Origin: Ignavibacteriales bacterium
GTDB taxonomy: Bacteria > Bacteroidota > Ignavibacteria > Ignavibacteriales > Ignavibacteriaceae
Assembly: GCA_016700155.1 (NCBI GenBank)
Contig: CP065001.1
Span: 2,542,001-2,606,000, forward strand
Direction of reading: 5' to 3'
Length of the DNA: 64,000 bases
The first letter of the stretch is position 1, and every line of letters starts with the position of its first letter. The notes beneath the pieces were generated by a model, which saw only the letters and a program-made list of their open reading frames with translations, was not told where the DNA came from and did no database searches. Below, one piece after another: positions 53,471-60,794 of this stretch. Made by a program: the position numbers and the translations under genes.

Positions 53471-53773
53471 TATAATTTTCCTTATTACTTTATATAATTA
53501 AGTTGTATAACGGCGTGTTATGTTAAAACGCAACGCCGTGTTTATAATTATTTAATAGATTTCCTGTGGGTTTATCCCGATATAATCGGGACACTTTTAA
53601 CTACTAATTAAACTCTCAACCAACCAAAACGGCTTTTCATCTAACAATTAAAAATTAGAAGTTCATCTGTCGAAGTCATACAATTTATTTGGGAACTTTA
53701 TTCAACAGATCGACCAAACTATTTTTTTTCTTTTTACTGTACTGTCTCTTCAGTTATTAAAGTTGATTGGCTG
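53471..53773. other. cassette-like junction between two minus-strand genes
   Basis: 303 bp. From right to left it holds repeat copy B (53700-53778, running into the next gene's stop), a TCCCGAT-ATA-ATCGGGA hairpin (about 53576-53592) and a GC-rich dyad TATAACGGCG (53506-53515) with CGCCG-TGT-TTATA (53534-53546). The dyad ends in GTTATAC on the minus strand, 36 bp before the next ATG. No gene is seen. Confidence 0.6.
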
Positions 53774-53778
53774 TTACA
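53700..53778 (-). repeat. 75-bp gene-3' repeat, copy B
   Basis: Same core and order as copy A, with a short insertion near its gene-side end (GTTGATTGGCTGTTACAC). It reaches the stop codon of the Mrr-like gene at 53774. Confidence 0.85.
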
Positions 53779-55012
53779 CTTTACCAAACTCTGACTCATC
53801 AACTTCCACTTCATTTAAATATATTCCATTGGCATCCATAAAGCCATTATAATTACATTTAACAGTGCGGGAAAAACAATCTGAATCAGAACCTGAACCA
53901 TGGCACAATTCTAAGTGCAAAGATAATTGACCTTTAAACTTTATTTCTTCTAAAGAATCACTTTCATAATTAATATAATCAACATATACTTCATCAATTG
54001 TTGTATTGGTAGATAATGAATCGATATAGGAATAAAAATTATAATCACAACTATTCATAGTTATTTTTTCATCAATAACGGACATAATTTGATCATCGAG
54101 CAACATTGATTTTCCTTCATCATCAAGGTGTGATAATATCTCAATATTCACGTCAGGTGAGATTTCAAAATTATCAATTATGTATTTAACACAATTAAAA
54201 ATAATATCTTGCTCTGTCAATTCTCTAATAAGTGTAAGTAAATATTCATAAGCTAAAGAATTCTCATATTCAGCTAGTCTTTCAACAAATAACATAAAAG
54301 CTTCGTATTCAATTCCGGGTGTTACATTGGCTGCATTAGAAAAATCTCCAATTGCCAAATATTTATTAATCTTATCAATAATATTTGATGAATCTGAATA
54401 AGGCCATACAGCATTTCCAGACGGTAATTCCTTTATTAATACTGTTTCTCTAATAATTTGTTGGATTTTATTATAAGAATCTTCGGGTAGCTTCTTTCTG
54501 AAAATACTTAGTGCACCATCTACAGAATCATAGAGTGATAAGTTTCTATAGCTCTCAGGAAGATATTGTTTTGTTATATCTTTAAATTCTTCACGACTTA
54601 GATAGCCAACCAACTCTGAATAATCCCAGACTTTGATAAATATTTCTCCTCCCTTTGATATATCGAGGGCTTCTAGTTTTTTCATTAAACCAGAACTTAC
54701 TACAGTTGTTGTAGCTAACAAATATCCATCTGCTTTATGCTGTTTTACCTTATCCGTAATAGCCCCCACATCATTCTCATTTACAGATTTTCCAGTCTTA
54801 CTAAAATCTTTACATTGAACTAACCATTTACTGACATTATTGCTAATCGCCCCCTTACGTATTTCTGTAAAAATTAAATCCTTTCCTTCATCCGCACCTC
54901 TTCCGGACCAACTTACAGATAAACCAAGTTGCTTGGCAATTTCTCTTATGAGAGCTTCAAAATGCTCTCCCTTCACATAACCCTTTAATTCTGTAAAATC
55001 TATTACACTCAT
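53774..55012 (-). CDS. Mrr-like restriction endonuclease-fold protein
   Basis: A 412-residue protein from the internal ATG at 55012; the first ATG (55027) lies inside a palindromic junction sequence. Residues about 5-140 show an Mrr_cat-type PD-(D/E)XK fold: 'FEALIREIAKQLGLSVSWSGRGADEGKDLIF' then 'KWLVQCKDFS' (Asp…Gln-x-Lys) and 'GYLLATTTVVSSGL'. The remaining 260 residues are helical and unassigned, with a beta-rich end. It would cleave DNA, possibly modified or foreign. It sits alone between repeat copies B and C, between two cyclase-fold genes. Confidence 0.75.
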   Translation of the reverse strand: MSVIDFTELKGYVKGEHFEALIREIAKQLGLSVSWSGRGADEGKDLIFTEIRKGAISNNVSKWLVQCKDFSKTGKSVNENDVGAITDKVKQHKADGYLLATTTVVSSGLMKKLEALDISKGGEIFIKVWDYSELVGYLSREEFKDITKQYLPESYRNLSLYDSVDGALSIFRKKLPEDSYNKIQQIIRETVLIKELPSGNAVWPYSDSSNIIDKINKYLAIGDFSNAANVTPGIEYEAFMLFVERLAEYENSLAYEYLLTLIRELTEQDIIFNCVKYIIDNFEISPDVNIEILSHLDDEGKSMLLDDQIMSVIDEKITMNSCDYNFYSYIDSLSTNTTIDEVYVDYINYESDSLEEIKFKGQLSLHLELCHGSGSDSDCFSRTVKCNYNGFMDANGIYLNEVEVDESEFGKV

Positions 55013-55066
55013 ATACTTTAACAGCATAACGCCTTGCGCCTAACCCGCTGTCAAGCACGACAACGG
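55013..55066 (-). other. attC-like junction sequence
   Basis: On the minus strand the stretch ends with GTTAGGCGCAAGGCGTTATG just before the Mrr-like start. It contains the hairpin TGTC-AAGCAC-GACA (55049-55062, plus-strand reading). GTTAGGC fits the integron core GTTRRRY. A matching left arm was not found by eye. Confidence 0.4.
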
Positions 55067-55207
55067 TAATCTTAAACAACAAAGCCAAATGTTAACAACT
55101 ACATTTAATTTGTGATTAATGAATGCAGTATGAAAAATACTTAATTAGAATGGAAACATTATTTTCAGTGTCACTGATAGTGGCTGTCGAATTATTAAAG
55201 AACTCTA

Positions 55208-55280
55208 GTCAAATGTTCGAGCCACACTATTTTTTTTCTTTTTACTGTATTGTCTCTATAATTATTAAAGATGTTATAAA
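55208..55280 (-). repeat. 75-bp gene-3' repeat, copy C
   Basis: Same TATTTTTTTTCTTTTTAC core and ATTAAAGATGTTATA end as copies A and B. It ends a few bases before the stop codon of the gene at 55284. Confidence 0.85.
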
Positions 55281-55283
55281 ACA

Positions 55284-56054
55284 TCATATAATAAAATCAC
55301 TTTTATCAGTATCATAATTCTTAAAATATGCTTGAGACATCTCTCTTACACAGGAATTATGATATCTTTTTAACCACTTATATTTTGGTAGAACACTATC
55401 ATCTTTATTATATAGCGCTAAATTAGCTTTTATATTATTTTTATGAGTCATTAAAAACGCTAAATAATCCTCTGGTTCGATTTCGCTTTCACTCGCTTTC
55501 ATATAATCAATAAAATAAAAGCCAGCCACATCATATTTTAACAATCCATTAATATATTCTAACTCGTCATCAACTCCGTGATGAAATGCTTTCAATGCTG
55601 GTACATTCTTTACCATTTCCACAAGCTCTTTCGGCACTACAATTCTCGGATATATTGCTACTTTACTTTCTAATTCATAAGCTGATACTAAACCAGGTCC
55701 AAAAATAAAATTGTCTTTGTTATAGATTTCACCTATTGTAAGTCCGCCTCTTATAAAAATACCTTTATGAACTAATTCAAACTGCAAATGCAAAACATCA
55801 ATCAATTCGTAGAATAGCAGTCCAACTGGCCTTCTTTTGTTTACTCTGCTTAATATTTTGGTCGTTCTAACTGCACAATCAGAAAAGTTAAAAAAACTTT
55901 GCTCATAGTCTTTAGCTATTTCGTGGTCAGGTTTTGAAAAAAATCTAAATTTGTCCAATATAGAATAAACATCATTTGCTTTATGACCTCGATTTACAAT
56001 ATTCTTAAAACCTAGTATATCGAAATAAGCAATTATTGAAATATCATATTTCAT
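55284..56054 (-). CDS. second cyclase-like fold protein
   Basis: A 256-residue protein. 'IIAYFDILGFKNIV' (Asp near residue 12) and 'FFNFSDCAVRTT' (Asp near 53) resemble the two metal sites of class III cyclases or GGDEF-like folds. 'IFIRGGLTIGEIYN…FGPGLVSAYELES…YPRIVV' follows the later strands. It belongs to a group of small cyclase-homology proteins that I know only as hypothetical. Activity is uncertain because the acidic residues are not in fully canonical motifs. It is a single-gene unit followed by repeat copy C. Confidence 0.6.
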   Translation of the reverse strand: MKYDISIIAYFDILGFKNIVNRGHKANDVYSILDKFRFFSKPDHEIAKDYEQSFFNFSDCAVRTTKILSRVNKRRPVGLLFYELIDVLHLQFELVHKGIFIRGGLTIGEIYNKDNFIFGPGLVSAYELESKVAIYPRIVVPKELVEMVKNVPALKAFHHGVDDELEYINGLLKYDVAGFYFIDYMKASESEIEPEDYLAFLMTHKNNIKANLALYNKDDSVLPKYKWLKRYHNSCVREMSQAYFKNYDTDKSDFII

Positions 56055-56526
56055 TTTTAATCGAGTGATTTATAGCTTATATATATCCTGCACTCTGGGA
56101 CTTACATACGCACGCGGAAGCATACTTGTCCGCTTTTGTTGACTCAATCAACCAAATAACTTACACTATTAATTTCTCCCGAACTGCTTTTCATACGATC
56201 ATAACCTGTACACCTGCCATCAAGCACTGCCCCGGGATATTTACGGTACTAACAAAGGGGCGTATAAAATCAACTCTAACTTATATTAATTCATAAGTAC
56301 TTTCAATATTTAAAATAAAAATGCCCGGGACGCCGGGCAGGAACGTCACCGGGCTATGGGGGGGTTTACAGCAATTCCGCATTAAATGATTTAGTCAGTA
56401 TTGGGGGGTTTGCAGAACTGCTATCCAACAATAAATTAATTCCAAACAAACGGCAACTATTTTTCTTACTTTGCGTTTATCTACTTATTGTGTCAACCTG
56501 AACTCGTTTCAGGTTCTTAAAATTAT
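56055..56526. other. intergenic region with structured repeats
   Basis: 472 bp without a gene. It contains a GTCAAC-type palindrome (56491-56518, TGTCAACCTGAAC…GGTTCTT) and one copy of the covarying hairpin element at 56322-56354. It also has a CGGAAGCA-TACTTG-TCCGCTTTTG stretch near 56113. The remainder is featureless. Confidence 0.5.
56322..56354. repeat. covarying hairpin element, copy 1
   Basis: Stem GCCCGGGACG / CGTCACCGGGC with an 11-nt loop CCGGGCAGGAA. A second copy at 57413-57444 has the same loop but a different, still paired stem. Confidence 0.8.
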
Positions 56527-56979
56527 TTACCCGCCCTTCAAAAAAAATTCCCTGCACAATTCAAACTCATTAACACCAAATCCGGTTTTGATATCAGTCT
56601 TAACAAAATGGTTTCTCAAAATACCGGAATAACTATCTACATCATCTAAAATCAAAAAATTTTTCACATCAATACTTTTCTTTAACCAGGAATTTATTTC
56701 CTTATCTCTTTCATTTGCGCCAATCAAATCGGTCTTCCAGTTTTTATGCAGATACTTTTTCAAAGAATATCTGTTCAACTCTCTGTTAAGCATTTCGGCA
56801 GCACCAAACCTCCACGAAGAAGTTATAACAAGCCTTGCGTCAAACTCATCAAGCAATAACTTTAACAATCTCACAGACTCAGGATCAAACCGCGCCCAGT
56901 CCGGCGCTTTCATATTCACCCTTCTGTAATACCTCTCTGAATTCATAACCCCATCAATATCAAGAAAAATTATATTCAT
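56527..56979 (-). CDS. HAD-fold protein of the Swiss Army Knife RNA repair type
   Basis: A 150-residue HAD-like protein: nucleophile motif 'IFLDIDGVMN' (residues 4-13), motif II 'LVITSSWR' (about 50), and a terminal acidic motif 'FLILDDVDSY' (about 108). The size and the 'SSW' pattern match the HAD domain found in Swiss Army Knife RNA repair proteins (PF18143). It probably removes a phosphate from a nucleic-acid end or nucleotide. The gene stands alone between the two covarying hairpin elements. Confidence 0.8.
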   Translation of the reverse strand: MNIIFLDIDGVMNSERYYRRVNMKAPDWARFDPESVRLLKLLLDEFDARLVITSSWRFGAAEMLNRELNRYSLKKYLHKNWKTDLIGANERDKEINSWLKKSIDVKNFLILDDVDSYSGILRNHFVKTDIKTGFGVNEFELCREFFLKGG

Positions 56980-57023
56980 ATAGCTTAATTAAAAACTCAA
57001 CATTCATAATTCAAAATTAATCC

Positions 57024-57069
57024 TGTATGGTATTTCCTTTAATTTAACAGAACCATACATTTGTATGGT
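57024..57069 (+). promoter_or_regulatory. palindrome ACCATACA-TT-TGTATGGT at a gene start
   Basis: A perfect 8-bp dyad (57052-57069) ends directly at the ATG at 57070. A third half-site TGTATGGT lies at 57024-57031. It looks like a repressor operator for the small gene downstream, or for the divergent HAD gene starting at 56979. Confidence 0.55.
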
Positions 57070-57342
57070 ATGGAAAGAAAACAATTTAGATCAAGATTAT
57101 TCAAACGAAAGATCGAACCGGAAAATGTCGACTACTGGTATTTACTGTATGCGGAAGTACTATTCAGAATGAATGAAATGGATGATTACAACTGCCCTTG
57201 CAGCTTCTGCCGGCAAGAACGTACACACCTTAAATATATGTTATTCAAACTTGTAAAAGACGGACACATCAAGCCCAACAGAAAACCAAATTTCACAGGC
57301 TACGGTGATTGCGGAAGAAGACTAAATCCCTTCATTGGCTAA
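57070..57342 (+). CDS. small Cys-rich protein (90 aa)
   Basis: A 90-residue basic protein. Cys residues in 'NCPCSFCRQ' (C-x-C-x2-C, about residues 43-48) and 'GDCGRR' (about 82) could bind zinc. I take ATG at 57070; a TTG three codons upstream falls inside a palindrome. The 8-bp dyad ends exactly at the ATG, leaving no room for a ribosome-binding site outside the dyad. It is divergent from the HAD gene. The family is not recognised; a small regulator that binds the dyad would be plausible. Confidence 0.5.
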   Translation: MERKQFRSRLFKRKIEPENVDYWYLLYAEVLFRMNEMDDYNCPCSFCRQERTHLKYMLFKLVKDGHIKPNRKPNFTGYGDCGRRLNPFIG

Positions 57343-58215
57343 GATCAACCTTGGCTGTAGAGGACCACTCCACTACAGTTTCTAATTATTAACAATCGGT
57401 TTAAAAAATGGATGCCCGCAACGCCGGGCAGGAACGTTACGGGCGGAGGTTCCAGGTAACTTTTTTATGACTGTCGCACGGGTAAGCGAGCAATCAGTTA
57501 CCAAATAAAATCTAATTCATAAAATCATAAATATCAATCACTCTTAACTCATAACCTGTCTGCGGTCAGGCAGGCTTTAATCTCACAACTCTACAAGTGA
57601 GGGCTTCACAATGTTTCCCCACTCAAAGCAAATCAAAAAACTTTTCCTGCACTCTTCACGTCATTCTGAAAAATGTCATCCTGAATTCATTTCAGGATCT
57701 GTGCTCTTTTCAGAATCTTCTTTATGTTTCATTGTACATTATAAACTGTACATTATAAATTGTTCCTGCTTTTGCCATTAGCTCCATTTCGTTACGCTGA
57801 CACTTCACTCCGTTACGTGACAGCTTCACTACATTTTGCTAATCGCCCGGTTTGCTGGTAAAGGTTGCTTTCTTTTATCATTGTAAATCAGTTCAACCAG
57901 TGTCATCTATGTGCCATTATTTTTCTTTTGTTAAGCAACCCTTACCTAATTTCGCAAACCTAAAAGCTGCTCAACTCTGGCGGGACTGCTTCAACGGTAA
58001 AAAGTTTTTCCAAATTTGCTTTCACAACACTCTTCATACGTAGCCCAATTATACTTTTATACACAAAACAACTATATTTAAATCACAAAAGTCAGGGAAT
58101 TTTTCTCAATCATTCTGCTATAGTTTTTCTTTTACTCATCCCATTAAATGGTGTACAATCAGCTCATCCAAAAGCTGCTAATTAACATTTGTTTAACTTT
58201 ACAAGGTGTTATACA
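57343..58215. other. 873-bp gene-poor region with several repeat types
   Basis: Contains a CTGTAGAGGA-CCAC-TCC hairpin (57355-57378), covarying hairpin copy 2 (57413-57444), a CCTGTCTGCGGTCAGGCAGG repeat (about 57556-57575), a GTCATCCTGAA…TTCAGGAT palindrome (57675-57700) and a tandem TGTACATTATAAA pair (about 57733-57760). A 63-residue ORF at 57852-58043 has no supporting feature and is omitted. Confidence 0.55.
57413..57444. repeat. covarying hairpin element, copy 2
   Basis: Stem GCCCGCAACG / CGTTACGGGC with the same 11-nt loop CCGGGCAGGAA as copy 1. The inner pairs change from G-C to A-T against copy 1. Confidence 0.8.
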
Positions 58216-58935
58216 ATGTCACCAGTCACAAATGAAATTCAAATTGAAGACGATGGTTTAATAACCACCAAAAAAGGATTGACACTGTCTTCAATGGCTT
58301 TACTCATCTGGCTTCTTACAGGAATTCTTTACAAAATCATCAGCCTATTTTCTACTCCGGACTATGTCATTTTTTGCTTTCTTATTTCCCTTTCACTTTC
58401 AATATTGTTCGGTATTTATATCACGAACAAAATTATTAAGAAAACAAATTTTGTTACAAAGTTAATACTGATAACAGCCAATATTTTGTTATTGTATTCT
58501 TCTGCAAATGGAATACAATCCGGTGTATGTTTTGTTTACGGTACAGAGCCGAATGAAAAAATTCAAACCTCATCATTTCTCTCTTTCTTTGAAACCAAAC
58601 CCTGGTTGCCGGATAAATATCAGTTTACTAAGATTCAAAATCTAAATACTGAAAAGAAATCGCTTCTGATAAGAATTGATAGACTTGAAAGTATTCCATC
58701 TGATAGATCAGAATTATTAAATCAAATACAGAAATACAGGACTGAAAATGACAGCTTACGCAGTTCATTGAATAAAATAAAAAGAAATGTTGAGTCAAGG
58801 AATGAACTTCAGAGAAATTGGAACAGCAGGATCACTTCGGATGAGAACCATAGACAAATTGAAAACCTGATTAAAAGATATTATGGCACTGAGTTCTATC
58901 AACAATATTTTAGAACACAAATTAAAACAGAATAA
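58216..58935 (+). CDS. hypothetical membrane protein with coiled coil
   Basis: A 239-residue protein. The start is ATG at 58216 with AAGG upstream; a TTG 27 bp earlier is less likely. Membrane helices lie at about 30-50, 55-77 and 88-107. The last 110 residues form a coil with regular heptads ('KKSLLIRIDRLESI', 'YRTENDSLRSSLNKIKRN'). No family is recognised. The layout of helices followed by a coil recalls proteins B and C at 49145-50201. GTTATAC lies 1 bp before the ATG and an attC-like inverted repeat follows the gene, suggesting a cassette. Confidence 0.6.
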   Translation: MSPVTNEIQIEDDGLITTKKGLTLSSMALLIWLLTGILYKIISLFSTPDYVIFCFLISLSLSILFGIYITNKIIKKTNFVTKLILITANILLLYSSANGIQSGVCFVYGTEPNEKIQTSSFLSFFETKPWLPDKYQFTKIQNLNTEKKSLLIRIDRLESIPSDRSELLNQIQKYRTENDSLRSSLNKIKRNVESRNELQRNWNSRITSDENHRQIENLIKRYYGTEFYQQYFRTQIKTE

Positions 58936-58961
58936 GTCATCCTGAGCGCAGTCGAAGGATC
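58936..58961. repeat. GTCAnn-type palindrome
   Basis: GTCATCCTGAGC…GTCGAAGGATC directly after the stop codon of 58216-58935. Member of the compensatory-stem family described in the findings. Confidence 0.8.
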
Positions 58962-59018
58962 ATTTTAACCTTACATTGGAAGGACTCAGTTAAACGGGAC
59001 ATTGTCAGCCAGATGTAC

Positions 59019-59101
59019 ATAACACACATTATGCAACTAACTAAGAAATTCTATCATTTACTTTGTAGTTCTATCTAAATCGCATAATGTGGGGTTATGC
59101 A
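59019..59101 (+). other. attC-like inverted repeat
   Basis: CATAACACACATTATGC (59019-59035) pairs with GCATAATGTGGGGTTATG (59083-59100) across a 47-bp spacer, with one asymmetric mismatch zone. The ends read CATAAC and GTTATGC. This is the R''-L''…L'-R' plan of an integron attC site. It lies 83 bp after the gene at 58216-58935. Confidence 0.45.
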
Positions 59102-59138
59102 AACTCGGCACAGAACCTTGTCAGTTAATCAACGTTCC

Positions 59139-59178
59139 GCTTGGGGATGCATGGCACTTCGTGCACCGCACCCCAAGC
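59139..59178. repeat. strong 40-bp hairpin
   Basis: GCTTGGGG (59139-59146) pairs with CCCCAAGC (59171-59178). Inner TGC/GCA and GCAC-TTC-GTGC pairs extend the stem. No T tail follows, so it is not a standard terminator. Confidence 0.7.
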
Positions 59179-59273
59179 TACACTTTCATTGGTAGTGGAA
59201 AAGAAACCCGAAAACCAAAAACAAAATTATGTCTTTACATTTTCATCATTAACAAAACGACAAAAGAAGAAAT

Positions 59274-59538
59274 GTCATTCCGAACCCCGCAACGCTATTA
59301 AATCCAGGGGTGAGGAATCTCATTCATAACTCAAAACTAGTAACTCATCACTACCCAGGGGGTGGCTCGCGCTCTCGCACACCCCCCACAATGTCACACT
59401 GAGCCTGACGAAGTGTGTCGATCATTCACCCATTCAAACAATCAGTCATTCCGAATAATGTCATCCCGAACTTGTTTCGGGATCTACGTTCATTTCAGAA
59501 TCTTCTTTCATTTAACATTTATCATTTAACCTTCACCA
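59274..59538. repeat. cluster of GTCAnn-type palindromes and simple repeats
   Basis: Copies at 59274-59320 (GTCATTCCGAAC…GAATCTC), 59393-59425 (GTCACACTGAGCC…) and 59460-59484 (GTCATCCCGAAC…GGGATC), then a 'CATTTAACATTTATCATTTAACC' simple run at 59510-59532. No gene seen. Confidence 0.75.
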
Positions 59539-60693
59539 TTAATCATTCGCTCCCAGCGAGAAGTCCGATTCCGTAAGGTTATATCTCTTCTTAAAATATT
59601 CCTTCGTAAACTTCACACCAATTTCTGATAATATCTTATCCCGCTCCGCACTCTCCTCAATCACAGCCTCTTTTTTATTAAGCCTTATCTTTGGACAACT
59701 CACATCTCCATAATTCAACTCGCAGTAATAACGTATCAGTTTATTCAAAGTAGATTCAACAAGTTTCTTGTCACTAACACCTAAGTAAGACAACATCTCT
59801 CTATGAATATCACTTGCCTTATAAGAACCAGTTTTTTCAATCTCTGTTGTAAGCGTAACGGTTAAAACCGCCTTACTTATTTCCCGGTTATGAAACTTTA
59901 CAAGATTTTCATACAACTGCCCTATATCGTATTGCGGGGATTCTTTAATATCAATCAAAAGATTTTCTTCAAAGATTGTAATGTTATCCTTTACCATATC
60001 CTGAAGCTGCTGCAGGAACTCATCTTTCTGCGGCTGAGTAAATCCAGTTGGATATTTGCCAATAAGGTAAGGCATACCATAACGCTCCATCATAAGCTGC
60101 CAATACTCAACTCCGCCTTTCTTTAACTGCACAGCCCAATAACACCGGCTCAAAATCTTTTCGCCGTAAGGATTAGTGAAAGTAGGTTTATGTTGCGTTA
60201 GTATAAATTTATACGGAGGTAATTTTTCACCTTCTTCAAAAAGATAAAAACCGTGCTTCATTTTTCTTAATCGTATTTCATTCTTCTTATCAAAGATAAA
60301 CCACTCTTGAGGTTTGCCAATTATATCACACGGAAATAATTTATTCTCTTTCTTAACCCAGTTAATTTCCTGCACAGCAAAACCAAAAAAGATTGCGTCC
60401 ATTATATCGCTTATAAGTTCGGAGAGATTCAACCTCACAAAAACATTTTCAATATCCGTTTTTACTTTAACGTCACCCTCATAGTCGATTTGATAATCCA
60501 TTTGCATCACCTGCATCTTTCGCTGCTGAATGACAGAAATAAGGTGAGGATCATTTAACAGATCACGATAAATTTTATAATCATTATCATTCTCATTAAA
60601 TATTGTATCCGGGTCCGGCAGAAAAGAATACATTTTACTCAAATCATCAAACCGTTCCCGAGTCGCTACCGGGTGCATCAAACTTCTATTCAT
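59539..60693 (-). CDS. Mu-like phage portal protein (DUF935 family)
   Basis: A 384-residue portal. It has the DUF935/Mu gp29 pattern: 'LLNDPHLISVIQQRKMQVMQMDYQI' (about 46-70), 'ISDIMDAIFFGFAVQEINW' (about 95-113), 'YWAVQLKKGGVEYWQLMMERYGMPYLIGKYPTG' (about 185-217) and 'TTEIEKTGSYKASDIHREML'. It forms the dodecameric ring through which DNA is packaged. The terminase lies 101 bp upstream on the same strand, with a host-type palindromic repeat between them. The length is slightly shorter than Mu gp29. Confidence 0.88.
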   Translation of the reverse strand: MNRSLMHPVATRERFDDLSKMYSFLPDPDTIFNENDNDYKIYRDLLNDPHLISVIQQRKMQVMQMDYQIDYEGDVKVKTDIENVFVRLNLSELISDIMDAIFFGFAVQEINWVKKENKLFPCDIIGKPQEWFIFDKKNEIRLRKMKHGFYLFEEGEKLPPYKFILTQHKPTFTNPYGEKILSRCYWAVQLKKGGVEYWQLMMERYGMPYLIGKYPTGFTQPQKDEFLQQLQDMVKDNITIFEENLLIDIKESPQYDIGQLYENLVKFHNREISKAVLTVTLTTEIEKTGSYKASDIHREMLSYLGVSDKKLVESTLNKLIRYYCELNYGDVSCPKIRLNKKEAVIEESAERDKILSEIGVKFTKEYFKKRYNLTESDFSLGAND

Positions 60694-60713
60694 CTTTTTT
60701 CCTTTTCCTTTCT

Positions 60714-60794
60714 GTCATTCCGAAGGAGTCCTCGACTGAGGAATCTGTTACATAAATCGATATTAAAATCCTCTGTGTCTCCGTGCCTCTGTGG
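60714..60794. repeat. GTCAnn palindrome and CTCTGTG…-type repeat
   Basis: GTCATTCCGAAGGAGTCC… to GAATCTGTTA (60714-60750), followed by 'CTCTGTGTCTCCGTGCCTC' (about 60771-60789), another intergenic repeat type of this group. Both separate portal from terminase. Confidence 0.75.

Noticed and set aside
57852..58043. 63-residue ORF in the gene-poor region
   Set aside because: No initiation signal and no homology by eye; it lies among repeats.
59089..59301. 70-residue ORF after the attC-like site
   Set aside because: It spans the 40-bp hairpin and a palindromic repeat; the frame looks accidental.
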